NCBI GenBank assembly: GCA_019120125.1
Contig: DWVR01000012.1
Span: forward strand, 1-43,631
Reading direction: 5' to 3'
Source of the DNA: Candidatus Phocaeicola excrementigallinarum
GTDB lineage: Bacteria; Bacteroidota; Bacteroidia; Bacteroidales; Bacteroidaceae
Length of the DNA stretch: 43,631 bases
The notes below the pieces were generated by a model. It saw only the letters and a program-made list of their open reading frames with translations. It searched no databases and was not told the DNA's origin. Position 1 is the stretch's first letter; the number at the start of each line of letters is the position of its first letter. This document shows positions 25,471 through 34,313 of the stretch, piece after piece. Both the position numbers and the translations under genes were made by a program.

Positions 25471-26238
25471 TTATCGTATGATTCCTCTTTGGGAATTTTC
25501 TACGAAAGAAATGATATATTCTATTTCCTTACTCATCGGCACTTCCTCACGCACTTGTTCCAGTGCTTCGGAAACGATTTTCCCGCTGTTGTAGATGATG
25601 CGGTAGGCATTGTGGATGTTTTCTATCAGTTCATTGGAAAACCCTCTGCGGCGTAATCCTACGATGTTGATGCCACAATAGGCTATCGGGTCTCTGCCTG
25701 CGATGATGAAGGGTGGGATGTCTTTGCTGAACCGGCATCCTCCTTGGATCATCACAAATCCTCCCACTCGGCAGAATTGGTGCATCAGTACGTTGGCGCT
25801 TACTATGGCGTTGTCGTCAATGATTACCTCTCCAGCCATTTTGGTAGAGTTTCCGATGATACATCCGCTTCCTACAAATGTGTCATGGGCCACATGGACA
25901 CCTTCCATCAGAAGGTTGTTGTCACCGACCACTGTCTTTCCTTTGGCGGCGGTTCCCCGGTTAATGGTTACATTTTCTCTGATCGTGTTGTTATTCCCTA
26001 TTTCAGCCGTGGTTTCTTCTCCATGGAATTTCAGGTCCTGTGGAATCGCTCCTATGACAGCACCCGGAAAAATACGGTTGTTGTCACCGATGCGTGCACC
26101 GTATAGGATATTGGCGTTTGGCATGATGACATTGTTGTCACCGATCACCACATTCTTGTCGATAAAGACAAATGGTCCGATCTCTACATTCTTTCCTATT
26201 TGTGCATCCGGATCTATATAAGCAAGTGGACTTATCAT
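25471..26238 (-). CDS. lpxA: UDP-N-acetylglucosamine acyltransferase
   Basis: LpxA transfers a 3-hydroxyacyl chain from ACP to the 3-OH of UDP-GlcNAc, the first step of lipid A synthesis. The 255-residue length is typical. Residues 1-190 are hexapeptide repeats of a left-handed beta helix (for example IGPFVFIDKNVVIGDNNVI). The catalytic His is in LMEGVHVAHDTFVG near residue 120. The C-terminal helices contain GLRRRGFSNELIENIHNAYRIIY near 200. It starts 2 bases after lpxC-fabZ, in the compact block lpxD, lpxC-fabZ, lpxA. The chain length used cannot be read by eye. Confidence 0.95.
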   Translation of the reverse strand: MISPLAYIDPDAQIGKNVEIGPFVFIDKNVVIGDNNVIMPNANILYGARIGDNNRIFPGAVIGAIPQDLKFHGEETTAEIGNNNTIRENVTINRGTAAKGKTVVGDNNLLMEGVHVAHDTFVGSGCIIGNSTKMAGEVIIDDNAIVSANVLMHQFCRVGGFVMIQGGCRFSKDIPPFIIAGRDPIAYCGINIVGLRRRGFSNELIENIHNAYRIIYNSGKIVSEALEQVREEVPMSKEIEYIISFVENSQRGIIR

Positions 26239-26240
26239 AT

Positions 26241-27626
26241 TTATTTGTTTTTTACGATTTGTGCCATAAACTCAGCTTCGCAGACAATCTTTTCACCTAC
26301 GAAAATATATCCTTTCATGGTAGAGATTCCTCTACGGATAGGAGCCATCAGTTCTACCCGGAAAACAAGGGTGTCTCCCGGTACCACTTTCTGCCTGAAC
26401 TTCACATTGTCTATTTTCAGGAAATAAGTGGAATATTTTTCCGGTTCGTCAATGGAGTTCAATACCAGCAGTCCCCCTACCTGGGCCATCGCTTCTATCT
26501 GCAGGACTCCCGGCATGACCGGTTCCTGAGGAAAATGGCCTTGGAAGAAAGGTTCGTTGGAGGTTACATTCTTGACTCCTACAATATAGTTCGCGCCGAG
26601 ACTGATTACCTTGTCGACCAGTTGGAAAGGATAACGGTGGGGAAGAAGTTCCCTGATCCGGTTTACATCCATCAACGGCGGTTCGTTGCAGTTATAAATC
26701 GGGGCCTGTATTTCGTGTTGGCGGATTTCTTTCCTTATCTGCCGGGCAAACTTGTTGTTGATGGTGTGTCCGGGACGTGTGGCGATGATACGTCCCTTAA
26801 TCGGTTTTCCTATCAGTGCCATGTCGCCGATGATGTCCAACAGTTTATGGCGTGCAGGCTCGTTGGGCCATACCAATGGGATATGGTTGATGTATCCTAG
26901 ATTGTTTGCGTCAAGATGGGGGACACCCATTGCGTCCGCCAGCTTGTCGAAATTCTCTTGTGTCATCTGTTTCTCATAGATGACAATCGCATTGTCAAGA
27001 TCGCCTCCTTTGATGAGTCCGGCATTCAGTAGCGGCTCAATTTCACGGACAAATACAAATGTGCGTGCGGATGCGATCTCTGTGGGGAAGTCCGACATGT
27101 TTTCCAATGTCGCGTATTGGTTGGTGAGAATCTTTGAATTGTAAGAGATCAGTGTGTCGACACTGAACTTGTCGTCAGGAAGTACGATGATGGACGAGCC
27201 TGTCTCTTCATCCCGGAATTCAATCTTTGATTTGATTATATAATAGTCTTTCGGAGCGGACTGTTCCTCGATTCCCACTCTTTTGATGCATTCCACGTAG
27301 GCTTTTGCACTGCCATCCAAGATGGGAATTTCCGGACCGTCCACTTGAATCAGGCAGTTGTCGATTCCTGCGGCGTAAAGTGCTGCCAGGGCATGTTCTA
27401 CCGTGCTGACTTTCACTCCATTCTTGGCAAGAACTGTACCGCGGGTCGTGTCAACCACGTTTTCCGCCACTGCATCAATGATGGGTTGGTCGTCCAGGTC
27501 AATACGCTGTATCTTATACCCGTGATGCTCCGGCGCAGGATTAAACGTAACAGTCAGTTTGACTCCCGTATGGAGTCCTTTCCCGTTTAATGAAAAGCTG
27601 CCTTTTAATGTCTGTTGTTTCAACAT
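26241..27626 (-). CDS. lpxC-fabZ: Bifunctional UDP-3-O-acyl-GlcNAc deacetylase / 3-hydroxyacyl-ACP dehydratase
   Basis: A 461-residue fusion. The first 300 residues are LpxC, the zinc deacetylase that commits UDP-acyl-GlcNAc to lipid A. VSTVEHALAAL carries the zinc-binding His78, and ARHKLLDIIGDMALIG near 240 carries the second zinc His and Asp. The C-terminal 145 residues are FabZ, the dehydratase of fatty-acid elongation: ELLPHRYPFQLVDKV near 325 has the catalytic His, and FFQGHFPQEPVMPGVLQIEAMAQ near 375 has the catalytic Glu. The fusion is known across Bacteroidetes. It couples the two enzymes that compete for 3-hydroxyacyl-ACP. It lies between lpxD (4 bases upstream) and lpxA (2 bases downstream). 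Confidence 0.95.
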   Translation of the reverse strand: MLKQQTLKGSFSLNGKGLHTGVKLTVTFNPAPEHHGYKIQRIDLDDQPIIDAVAENVVDTTRGTVLAKNGVKVSTVEHALAALYAAGIDNCLIQVDGPEIPILDGSAKAYVECIKRVGIEEQSAPKDYYIIKSKIEFRDEETGSSIIVLPDDKFSVDTLISYNSKILTNQYATLENMSDFPTEIASARTFVFVREIEPLLNAGLIKGGDLDNAIVIYEKQMTQENFDKLADAMGVPHLDANNLGYINHIPLVWPNEPARHKLLDIIGDMALIGKPIKGRIIATRPGHTINNKFARQIRKEIRQHEIQAPIYNCNEPPLMDVNRIRELLPHRYPFQLVDKVISLGANYIVGVKNVTSNEPFFQGHFPQEPVMPGVLQIEAMAQVGGLLVLNSIDEPEKYSTYFLKIDNVKFRQKVVPGDTLVFRVELMAPIRRGISTMKGYIFVGEKIVCEAEFMAQIVKNK

Positions 27627-27630
27627 GGGA

Positions 27631-28671
27631 TTATTTATTTAATCGTTCTTTTAATTCCTCAATCTCTTTCTGCAGTCGTCCCAGTTCCATGTACATGTCC
27701 GGAAGTTTCTTGTATATTGCCGCGGAGCGTGCGAACTGTTTCGGGTCGATAGCAGGATATCCCATTAGAGTCTGGCCGGATTTTGTATTTCCCGGTATTC
27801 CCGATTGGGCTCCGACCGTTACATGGTCACCGACCTTGATATGGCCTGCCACGCCTACCTGGCCTGCGAACATGCACCATTCTCCGATTTTGGCGGATCC
27901 GGCCACTCCGGTCTGTGAGGCTATGACGGTATGACTCCCGATCTCCACGTTGTGGGCGATTTGGATCAGGTTGTCAAGTTTTGTTCCCGCATGGATTACT
28001 GTAGCGCCCATTGTCGCTCTGTCCACACAGGTGTTGGCCCCGATTTCCACATTGTCTTCGATGACGGTGATTCCTATCTGTGGTATTTTCTCATATCCAT
28101 CGGGGGAAGGGGCGAATCCGAAACCGTCCGCGCCTATGACTGCTCCGGCATGGAGGATGCAGTGGTTACCCACCCGGCAGTCATGATAAATTGTTACATT
28201 CGGATAAAGAATGGTGTCGGAGCCTATTTTTGCATGACAACCAACAGTCGCATGAGGGTGGATGGATGAATTGTCACCTATCTCAGCTCCTTCTTCGATG
28301 CACGCAAAGGGACCGATATATACGTTCTTGCCGATTTTCGCGTTTTCGGCAATGGAGGCCAACGGACTGATTCCCTGCTTTTTCGGCATGCTTTCCTCAT
28401 AAAGCGTCATCAGCTTTGCAAGGCTTTCGTATGCGTTTTCTGTCTTGATCAGGGTTGCCTTTATCGGATGTTCTGGAAGGAAATCTTTGTTTACCAGTAC
28501 AATAGATGATTTTGTGTCGTATATGTAATGGGTATATTTCGGATTTGAAAGGAATGACAACGCGCCCGTCACACCTTCTTCGATTTTGGCGAAAGTATGT
28601 ACGGTGGCGTTTTCGTCACCTACAATTGTCCCTCCTATGTATTCCGCAATCTGTTTTGCTGAGAACTCCAT
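27631..28671 (-). CDS. lpxD: UDP-3-O-(3-hydroxyacyl)glucosamine N-acyltransferase
   Basis: LpxD adds the second hydroxyacyl chain, on N2 of the sugar, in lipid A synthesis. The product has 346 residues. The N-terminal 95 residues form the uridine-binding domain ([21 protein letters not shown] near 35-55). Hexapeptide repeats of the left-handed helix run from about 100 to 315. They include [21 protein letters not shown] near 185 and [12 protein letters not shown] near 235 with the catalytic His. A short C-terminal helix ([17 protein letters not shown]) may help trimerise the protein. It is the first gene of the lpx block, after a 327-base gene-free stretch. Length and motifs are standard. Confidence 0.95.
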   Translation of the reverse strand: MEFSAKQIAEYIGGTIVGDENATVHTFAKIEEGVTGALSFLSNPKYTHYIYDTKSSIVLVNKDFLPEHPIKATLIKTENAYESLAKLMTLYEESMPKKQGISPLASIAENAKIGKNVYIGPFACIEEGAEIGDNSSIHPHATVGCHAKIGSDTILYPNVTIYHDCRVGNHCILHAGAVIGADGFGFAPSPDGYEKIPQIGITVIEDNVEIGANTCVDRATMGATVIHAGTKLDNLIQIAHNVEIGSHTVIASQTGVAGSAKIGEWCMFAGQVGVAGHIKVGDHVTVGAQSGIPGNTKSGQTLMGYPAIDPKQFARSAAIYKKLPDMYMELGRLQKEIEELKERLNK

Positions 28672-28998
28672 AATCTTTGTTTTTGTTCTTTGTTCTTGTT
28701 CTTTGGTTGTCTGTAAGCAGGCCTGGTTGTCGGGCTTACTATTTAATTATGCAAATTAAATATTTTTTTTTTACATATCCGTGGAAAATGTCACTTATTT
28801 GCTGATACAGACCATTAAATTCTTGTAATTTACCTGACAAATGGTTGGAGTGGAGGATAATAGTGCGCAGGTTAAAGTTTCCGGCCTTGGTGATGAGGGC
28901 TGTCTTTGTCAGCAGAAAATAGTGGATATAGAGACATGAAAGACGAAGGCTCATGTCTCTATACCGAAGTCTTGAACTGGTCTGGCGCTGATTGCTGT
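28672..28998 (-). other. Gene-free region upstream of lpxD
   Basis: This 327-base stretch between pyrF and lpxD holds no convincing gene. A 71-codon minus-strand frame (28739-28954) has no start context or recognisable similarity. It contains the hairpin at 28927-28963, a possible weak -7 box TTAATTTG on the minus strand (28759-28752), and a 6-bp stem GTAAGC/GCTTAC (28713-28739). A repetitive AAGAACAA-type purine tract lies just before the lpxD start (28678-28705). The last three would form the lpxD promoter and leader. Confidence 0.5.
28927..28963 (-). terminator. Hairpin downstream of pyrF
   Basis: A perfect 13-bp stem (TATAGAGACATGA at 28927-28939 with TCATGTCTCTATA at 28951-28963) and an 11-base loop lie 36 bases after the pyrF stop. 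The tail on the minus strand is only moderately T-rich, so it may be a terminator or a 3'-end stabiliser. Confidence 0.5.
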
Positions 28999-29823
28999 TT
29001 AGAGGATGCTTTTCAGCTGTTCTTCCATTTGCATTTGCACCTTATGTGCTTCTTCTCCTGCCACTTTTGCGAAACCCTCACTTTTGTCCGCGTATATGAT
29101 GGCACGGCTGGAGTTGACAATCAGTCCACATTCTGGGGTCATGCCATATTTGCATACTTCTTCCAGCGAGCCGCCTTGTGCGCCGATTCCGGGAACCAGC
29201 AGGAAATGGTTCGGAACAATCTTACGGATGTCTTCGAACATACGTCCTTGGGTGGCACCCACTACATACATCATGTTTTCGTCATTCGCCCATTGCTGTG
29301 ATTTGCGGAGCACTTTCTCAAACAAGCGTTCGCCTTCTTTGTCTTCCGTAAGCTGGAAGTCATGCGAGCCTTTGTTGGAAGTCAATGCCAGCAGGATGAC
29401 CCATTTCCCTTCGTAAGTGAGGAAGGGAGTCACGCTGTCCTCGCCCATGTAGGGAGCTACGGTCACGGAGTCGATGTCCAGTTCTTCGAAGAACGTGCGG
29501 GCGTACATGGCTGAGGTGTTCCCGATGTCACCGCGTTTCGCATCGGCGATGATGAACTGGTCCGGATAGTTTGATTTGATATATTGTACCGTTTTCTCAA
29601 AAGCAATCCAGCCCTTTACGCCCATGCTTTCATAGAAGGCCAGATTCGGTTTGTAGGCGATGCAATAAGGGGCGGTCGCGTCGATAATGGCTTTGTTGAA
29701 GGCGAAGATGGGGTCTTCTTCTTTCAGCAGATGTTCCGGAATCTTCTTGATGTCGGTGTCCAGACCTACACAAAGGAATGATTTTTTGCGCTTGATGTTC
29801 TCAAAAAGTTGTTGTTTGTTCAT
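28999..29823 (-). CDS. pyrF: Orotidine 5'-phosphate decarboxylase
   Basis: PyrF makes UMP from orotidine monophosphate, the last step of de novo pyrimidine synthesis. The 274-residue length and the layout mark it as the group 2 (mycobacterial-type) enzyme. FLCVGLDTD near residue 17, the [12 protein letters not shown] segment near 60 and the catalytic [13 protein letters not shown] near 92-104 are all present. It follows the DUF4153 gene by 20 bases and probably shares its transcript with the genes from purM onwards. A hairpin closes the unit. Confidence 0.94.
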   Translation of the reverse strand: MNKQQLFENIKRKKSFLCVGLDTDIKKIPEHLLKEEDPIFAFNKAIIDATAPYCIAYKPNLAFYESMGVKGWIAFEKTVQYIKSNYPDQFIIADAKRGDIGNTSAMYARTFFEELDIDSVTVAPYMGEDSVTPFLTYEGKWVILLALTSNKGSHDFQLTEDKEGERLFEKVLRKSQQWANDENMMYVVGATQGRMFEDIRKIVPNHFLLVPGIGAQGGSLEEVCKYGMTPECGLIVNSSRAIIYADKSEGFAKVAGEEAHKVQMQMEEQLKSIL

Positions 29824-29843
29824 ATCTGTTCGTTTTTTGATGG

Positions 29844-31535
29844 TTATTTCATAAATAGGTAACCGTGAAGTTCTACTCTATTGTTATAGGTTGAATAAAA
29901 AAACTCCGTCATTATAAACTTGTATTTTTGGGAGCTGCATTCAATCCAGGTTGGAGGCATTTTTCCTTGAGGATATTTGCTGTCCAGTGTTTTCAGCATA
30001 TTGATGTCAATATGTATCGTATCGTCCGATTCTTCCACCCACCGGCTTATCGGTATGCTTATTTTTTTGTTTTCGGAATTATCGGATGCCTCCTCCTCAT
30101 AGTGGACAAGAATCAGTTGGCAGTATCCTTCCGGTATGCTGATCTTTTTTGCGTCAGAAGATCCGGAAAGAGGTTCGTTTCTGTCGGGTGCTTTTACATA
30201 TACATAATATACTTTGTCTGTCAGGTCATTGATGCTTTCATCTCCGAACCATTTGATCATATAAATGCGTTTGTCGTTGATGTCGTTTGCTGTTTCTTCC
30301 GGCAGAGTCTTCATCCAGGCTTCATATTGCTCTTGTGAGAGAGGCAATTGGGTTATGTTTGATTGCGCCAATGCCGTTTCAATATCATGGTGTATGTGGT
30401 GGCGGGTGATGCTGGCAAAGTTGACCGGTAACACCGAGGTCAAAAGAAAAATGATTGAGAAGGATATCGGAATCCAGTTGATGCGTTTGGCTTTGGTCAG
30501 GAACAGTCCGATACATACCCCGTAGCACCAGATGTTGAAGGTAATGAGATACAGACGGTTGATGGTGATTCCGTAATCGTTGAACCGCCGTGCGATGCCC
30601 ACGCTCATGAGCACGAGCAGGGGAAGCACGAGCATGGGAAGCCAGCGTGCGATGCGTTCGTTCCACTTGCCGGGCAGAGCCATGCGGGTAGGGTAGATGC
30701 TGAACTCAATCGCGATGCACCCTATCATGAGGGCCGTGACCAGCCATGATACCCATCCGTTGGGGAGTTCCCAGCTCATAATTATTTTTGCGGCATATAC
30801 ATACAGCACTAATAGATAGGCTGCCATAAGCGGAAGGAAAAGATAATGCGCCGCCGTGTTCAGAAAACTTCCGGTGAGCGGCTTGCGGTCGTGTTTCGCC
30901 TCTCCTTTCGGAAGGAGTCCCAGAAACAGCATCATGGCAAGCAGCATATTGCACAGGATGGTGATGTAGCCATATCCGCGGGTGTCAATCTCCAGTCCGA
31001 AAAGCTTTTGGAGTGAGAACAGCAACAGGCAGAACCCTCCGCTCATGATACTTCCCATAATGTTGGCCGTAACAAACGAGCCGAGGCTCGATAGGGCAAA
31101 GTTCCAGCTCGGCACATCGTTTTTCTCCCGGAAGAAAGAGAGGAAGAATACCGAAAGGCCCAATGCCAGGATGGCGGCAGAGTGAGCGATGATGATTTCC
31201 GTCCATACGCGGTCCGGCGACTGGAAATAAAGGAAACAGGTGTCAGCCAGCAGAAGTGCGTGTCCGATGGAGTGCGTGACGAGTCTGGTCGCCTTTTTTT
31301 TCATCTCCTCGCTCCACAGATGGAGGGTGAGTGAGAGCAGCGTGCCTACGGAAAGATAGTAGCTGATGGTGTAAACCAGCTTATCGTTGGAAACATTTCC
31401 TTTTACGGCCAACAGATAAATCAGGTGTCCGCTCAGTGCGAACACGAATACAACCGTAACCGGGAAGCGTTTCAGACAGTTCCGAAAGGCCTCTGCTATG
31501 GTATAAACCGCTCTTTTGATAAAAGTTTCCGCCAT
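29844..31535 (-). CDS. DUF4153 family membrane protein
   Basis: A 563-residue inner-membrane protein with roughly twelve helices in the first 390 residues and a C-terminal soluble domain of about 170 residues. The soluble part contains the TADNDKR-like run of a periplasmic or cytoplasmic extension, with a [32 protein letters not shown] segment. Membrane content and length match the DUF4153 family, whose function is unknown. The ATG at 31535 is preferred over 31583, which would start in an A/T-rich repeat. It lies between prfA and pyrF on one strand. The 103-bp gap to prfA holds an inverted repeat. Confidence 0.75.
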   Translation of the reverse strand: MAETFIKRAVYTIAEAFRNCLKRFPVTVVFVFALSGHLIYLLAVKGNVSNDKLVYTISYYLSVGTLLSLTLHLWSEEMKKKATRLVTHSIGHALLLADTCFLYFQSPDRVWTEIIIAHSAAILALGLSVFFLSFFREKNDVPSWNFALSSLGSFVTANIMGSIMSGGFCLLLFSLQKLFGLEIDTRGYGYITILCNMLLAMMLFLGLLPKGEAKHDRKPLTGSFLNTAAHYLFLPLMAAYLLVLYVYAAKIIMSWELPNGWVSWLVTALMIGCIAIEFSIYPTRMALPGKWNERIARWLPMLVLPLLVLMSVGIARRFNDYGITINRLYLITFNIWCYGVCIGLFLTKAKRINWIPISFSIIFLLTSVLPVNFASITRHHIHHDIETALAQSNITQLPLSQEQYEAWMKTLPEETANDINDKRIYMIKWFGDESINDLTDKVYYVYVKAPDRNEPLSGSSDAKKISIPEGYCQLILVHYEEEASDNSENKKISIPISRWVEESDDTIHIDINMLKTLDSKYPQGKMPPTWIECSSQKYKFIMTEFFYSTYNNRVELHGYLFMK

Positions 31536-31544
31536 ATCGTTATC

Positions 31545-31635
31545 AAAATGAAGAATTAAGAATGATGGATGAGGAATAGCCATATGGCAGATGTTGCAAC
31601 CTGATTCTTCATTCTTAACTCTTTATTCTTCATTT
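31545..31635. repeat. Imperfect inverted repeat of the AATGAAGAAT type
   Basis: The gap between prfA and the DUF4153 gene carries a left arm AAAATGAAGAATTAAGAATG (31545-31564). On the opposite strand a right arm (31604-31635) contains AAATGAAGAAT and TTAAGAATGA with a 6-base insertion between them. The same word, TGAAGAA, forms the tandem repeat at 38915-38956. It looks like a simple intergenic repeat family; a role as a weak terminator of prfA is possible. Confidence 0.5.
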
Positions 31636-31638
31636 GAT

Positions 31639-32748
31639 TTATAGTTCGCTTTCTTTCAGTCTTTCCGCATTTTCCGCCACAATCAGATGGTCGATGCAGT
31701 CCTGTATGTCTCCGTCCATGAAAGCCCCCAGGTTGTAAATGGTGTAATTGATGCGGTGGTCGGTAATCCGTCCTTGCGGATAGTTGTAGGTGCGGATTTT
31801 TGCCGACCGGTCGCCCGTGCTTACCATCGTCTTGCGTTTCGATGCGATGTCATCAATATACTTTTGGTGCTCTTTGTCGTAGATGAAAGTACGCAGGCGA
31901 GCCAAAGCCCGTTCCTTGTTTTTCGGCTGGTCGCGTGTCTCCGTACATTCAATCAGAATCTCTTCCACTACGCCCGTATTCGGGTTCTTCCAGTTATAGC
32001 GCAGACGCACTCCCGACTCCACCTTGTTCACGTTCTGTCCGCCGGCACCGCCGCTTCGGAACGTGTCCCACTTGATTTCCCCTTCGTTGATCTCCACGTC
32101 GAAAGGTTCCGCCTCGGGCAATACGGCTACGGAAGCGGCGGATGTGTGCACACGTCCTTGTGTCTCAGTGGCAGGCACACGTTGTACGCGGTGGACTCCC
32201 GACTCGTATTTCAGCGTGCCGTACACTTTCTCGCCCGTTACGGAGCAGATGATTTCCTTGAAGCCTCCGGCCGCTCCCTCATTGGTGCTTGATACCTCCA
32301 GTCTCCATCCTTTTGATTCGCAATATTTCGAGTACATGCGAAACAGGTCTCCGGCAAAGATAGCCGCCTCGTCGCCTCCTGTTCCTCCCCGGATTTCCAG
32401 AATCGCGTTGCGGTCGTCCTGCGGGTCGGCCGGAATGAGGAGGAGCTTTATTTCCTCTTCCAGTTGGGGAATGCGTGTCTCGCATTGTGCCGCTTCCTCG
32501 CGCGCCATCTCCTTCATTTCCGGGTCACTTTCGTTCATCATCATCCTGGCTTCCTCCAGTCCGTTCAGGCATTGCATGTATTCCTCGCGCGCCTTCATGA
32601 TGTCATTCAGCTCCTTATACTCTTTCGTAAGCTTCACGTACCGTTTCTGGTCGGCAATGACGGAAGGGTCGGTTATCAACGTCGACACTTCTTCAAAACG
32701 GGCGACCAGCCCGTCCAGTTTTTCAAGCAAAGTATTGTTTCCTGTCAT
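31639..32748 (-). CDS. prfA: Peptide chain release factor 1
   Basis: RF1 reads UAA and UAG stop codons and releases the finished peptide. The product is 369 residues from the ATG at 32748. The reading to 32781 would overlap the gene upstream and lacks family similarity. The N-terminal helical domain (1-100) is followed by the codon-reading PAT motif at 192-194 (QRVPATETQGRVHTSA) and the peptidyl-hydrolysis GGQ motif at 236-238 (RSGGAGGQNVNKVES). The Gln of GGQ is usually methylated by PrmC. It lies 19 bases after a small membrane protein gene in the purM unit. Confidence 0.96.
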   Translation of the reverse strand: MTGNNTLLEKLDGLVARFEEVSTLITDPSVIADQKRYVKLTKEYKELNDIMKAREEYMQCLNGLEEARMMMNESDPEMKEMAREEAAQCETRIPQLEEEIKLLLIPADPQDDRNAILEIRGGTGGDEAAIFAGDLFRMYSKYCESKGWRLEVSSTNEGAAGGFKEIICSVTGEKVYGTLKYESGVHRVQRVPATETQGRVHTSAASVAVLPEAEPFDVEINEGEIKWDTFRSGGAGGQNVNKVESGVRLRYNWKNPNTGVVEEILIECTETRDQPKNKERALARLRTFIYDKEHQKYIDDIASKRKTMVSTGDRSAKIRTYNYPQGRITDHRINYTIYNLGAFMDGDIQDCIDHLIVAENAERLKESEL

Positions 32749-32767
32749 CTTACCATTCTTGTTTGTT

Positions 32768-33040
32768 TCAGCTGATGTCAATGAGCCAAAAGGCGACTGT
32801 TACCAATAAAATGATTGCGGCGAAGAAAACCAGTCCCACTCTGGTCTTGAACGGTTTCACGTCGAATATGTAGACGCTGATGGCGTATCCTGTCAGACCG
32901 CAAGGCAACACAAGTCCCAACGATCTCATGAAAGGACTTTCCAGCAGGTCGGCCAGGATACTCAGCCCTACTCCCAGCACGATAATTCCCAACGCCACGT
33001 ATATGCCGGCCGGACGTTTCCTTGGCTTCATCTCATTCAT
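32768..33040 (-). CDS. Small three-helix membrane protein of unknown function
   Basis: A 90-residue inner-membrane protein with a basic N-terminus (MNEMKPRKRPAG) and three hydrophobic helices (about residues 12-31, 37-58 and 66-86). No functional family is recognised. It is tied to its neighbours: its start overlaps the end of purM by 8 bases, and prfA begins 19 bases after its stop. The start could also be the Met at residue 4 (33031). Conservation of this gene between purM and prfA in relatives would be the best hint of function. Confidence 0.75.
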   Translation of the reverse strand: MNEMKPRKRPAGIYVALGIIVLGVGLSILADLLESPFMRSLGLVLPCGLTGYAISVYIFDVKPFKTRVGLVFFAAIILLVTVAFWLIDIS

Positions 33041-34205
33041 ACTTGAATTCTCCGAACTCGCTGCGGATAATCAGTTCCTTGTGGTCGCTTTCTTCAATAC
33101 GTCCGATAATCTGCGCGTCGATATTGAATGATTTCGAGATGGCAATAACCTCTTCTGCATGTTCCGGAGAGAGATATACCTCCAGACGATGGCCCATGTT
33201 GAACACCTTGTACATTTCGTCCCAGTCGGTGCCGCTCTGTTCCTTGATGGTGCGGAAGAGAGGAGGAACGGGGAATAGATTGTCCTTGATGACACGGCAG
33301 TTGTCGCCCACGAAGTGAAGCACCTTGGTCTGCGCGCCTCCGGAGCAGTGCACCATTCCGTGAATCTGCGGACGGAGTTCGTCGAGCAGTCTTTTCACCA
33401 CCGGGGCATAGGTGCGGGTGGGAGAGAGAACCAGCTTGCCCGCATCAATCGGCGAGTCTTCCACTGGATCGGTCAACTTCAGTTTGCCGCTGTATACCAG
33501 TTCTTCTGGAACCGCATGATCGTAGCTTTCGGGGTATTTTTCGGCCAGGTATTTGGCAAACACGTCGTGGCGTGCCGAGGTCAGTCCGTTGCTGCCCATG
33601 CCGCCGTTGTATTCCTTTTCGTAAGTAGCCTGACCATAGGATGCCAGACCCACAATCACGTCACCCGGACGGATGTTGCCGTTGTCAATTACGTCGGCAC
33701 GTTTCATGCGGCAGGTCACGGTCGAGTCGACGATGATGGTACGCACCAGGTCGCCCACGTCAGCCGTTTCACCTCCCGTGGCATATACGCCTACACCCAT
33801 TTCCCTGAGTTCGGCCAGAAGTTCGTCCGTTCCGTTGATGATGGCGGAGATGACCTCGCCCGGCACGAGCAGCTTGTTACGTCCGATGGTGGATGATACC
33901 AGGATGTTGTCGACCGCTCCCACACACAGCAGATCGTCAATGTTCATGATCAGCGCGTCCTGTGCGATGCCTTTCCATACAGAGAGGTCGCCGGTCTCTT
34001 TCCAATACAGATAGGCCAGTGACGATTTTGTGCCGGCACCGTCGGCGTGCATGATGTTGCAGTATTCCGGGTCGCCGCCCAGGATGTCCGGTATGATTTT
34101 GCAGAAAGCTTTCGGGAAAATACCTTTGTCGATGTTCTTGATGGCGTTGTGCACATCTTCTTTCGATGCGGATACGCCGCGTTGCATGTATCGTTGATTG
34201 CTCAT
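33033..34205 (-). CDS. purM: Phosphoribosylformylglycinamidine cyclo-ligase (AIR synthetase)
   Basis: PurM closes the imidazole ring of aminoimidazole ribonucleotide in purine synthesis, using ATP. The 390-residue product is longer than the E. coli enzyme (about 345). It carries HADGAGTKSSLAY near 53-65, the ALIMNIDDLLCVGA segment near 84-97 and GGETADVGDLVRT near 143-155. Also present are GLASYGQATYEKEYNGGMGSNGLTSARHD near 187-215 and the NMGHRLEVY segment near 335. These are the AIR synthase N- and C-domain signatures in a form common in Bacteroidetes. It is the first gene of its unit, with a -7 promoter element 41 bases upstream. Confidence 0.93.
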   Translation of the reverse strand: MSNQRYMQRGVSASKEDVHNAIKNIDKGIFPKAFCKIIPDILGGDPEYCNIMHADGAGTKSSLAYLYWKETGDLSVWKGIAQDALIMNIDDLLCVGAVDNILVSSTIGRNKLLVPGEVISAIINGTDELLAELREMGVGVYATGGETADVGDLVRTIIVDSTVTCRMKRADVIDNGNIRPGDVIVGLASYGQATYEKEYNGGMGSNGLTSARHDVFAKYLAEKYPESYDHAVPEELVYSGKLKLTDPVEDSPIDAGKLVLSPTRTYAPVVKRLLDELRPQIHGMVHCSGGAQTKVLHFVGDNCRVIKDNLFPVPPLFRTIKEQSGTDWDEMYKVFNMGHRLEVYLSPEHAEEVIAISKSFNIDAQIIGRIEESDHKELIIRSEFGEFKYE

Positions 34206-34245
34206 GAGTATTATGATATAATTGTTCTACATTCTTACAGAAATG

Positions 34246-34253
34246 CAAAGGTA
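34246..34253 (-). promoter_or_regulatory. Promoter -7 element of purM
   Basis: On the minus strand TACCTTTG reads from 34253 to 34246, placing the transcript start near 34240, about 35 bases before purM. No clear -33 TTTG is present. No PurR-like palindrome or guanine aptamer was noticed in the leader. Confidence 0.55.
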
Positions 34254-34313
34254 GTGATTATTCCGTTCTTATCCATATTTAATCGTATATTATTCAGCAT
34301 GTAAAGCCAAACC

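Noticed and set aside
28739..28954. 71-codon minus-strand frame between pyrF and lpxD
   Set aside because: Its codon use is A/T-driven at the end, it has no recognisable similarity, and it overlaps the 13-bp hairpin and the likely lpxD promoter.
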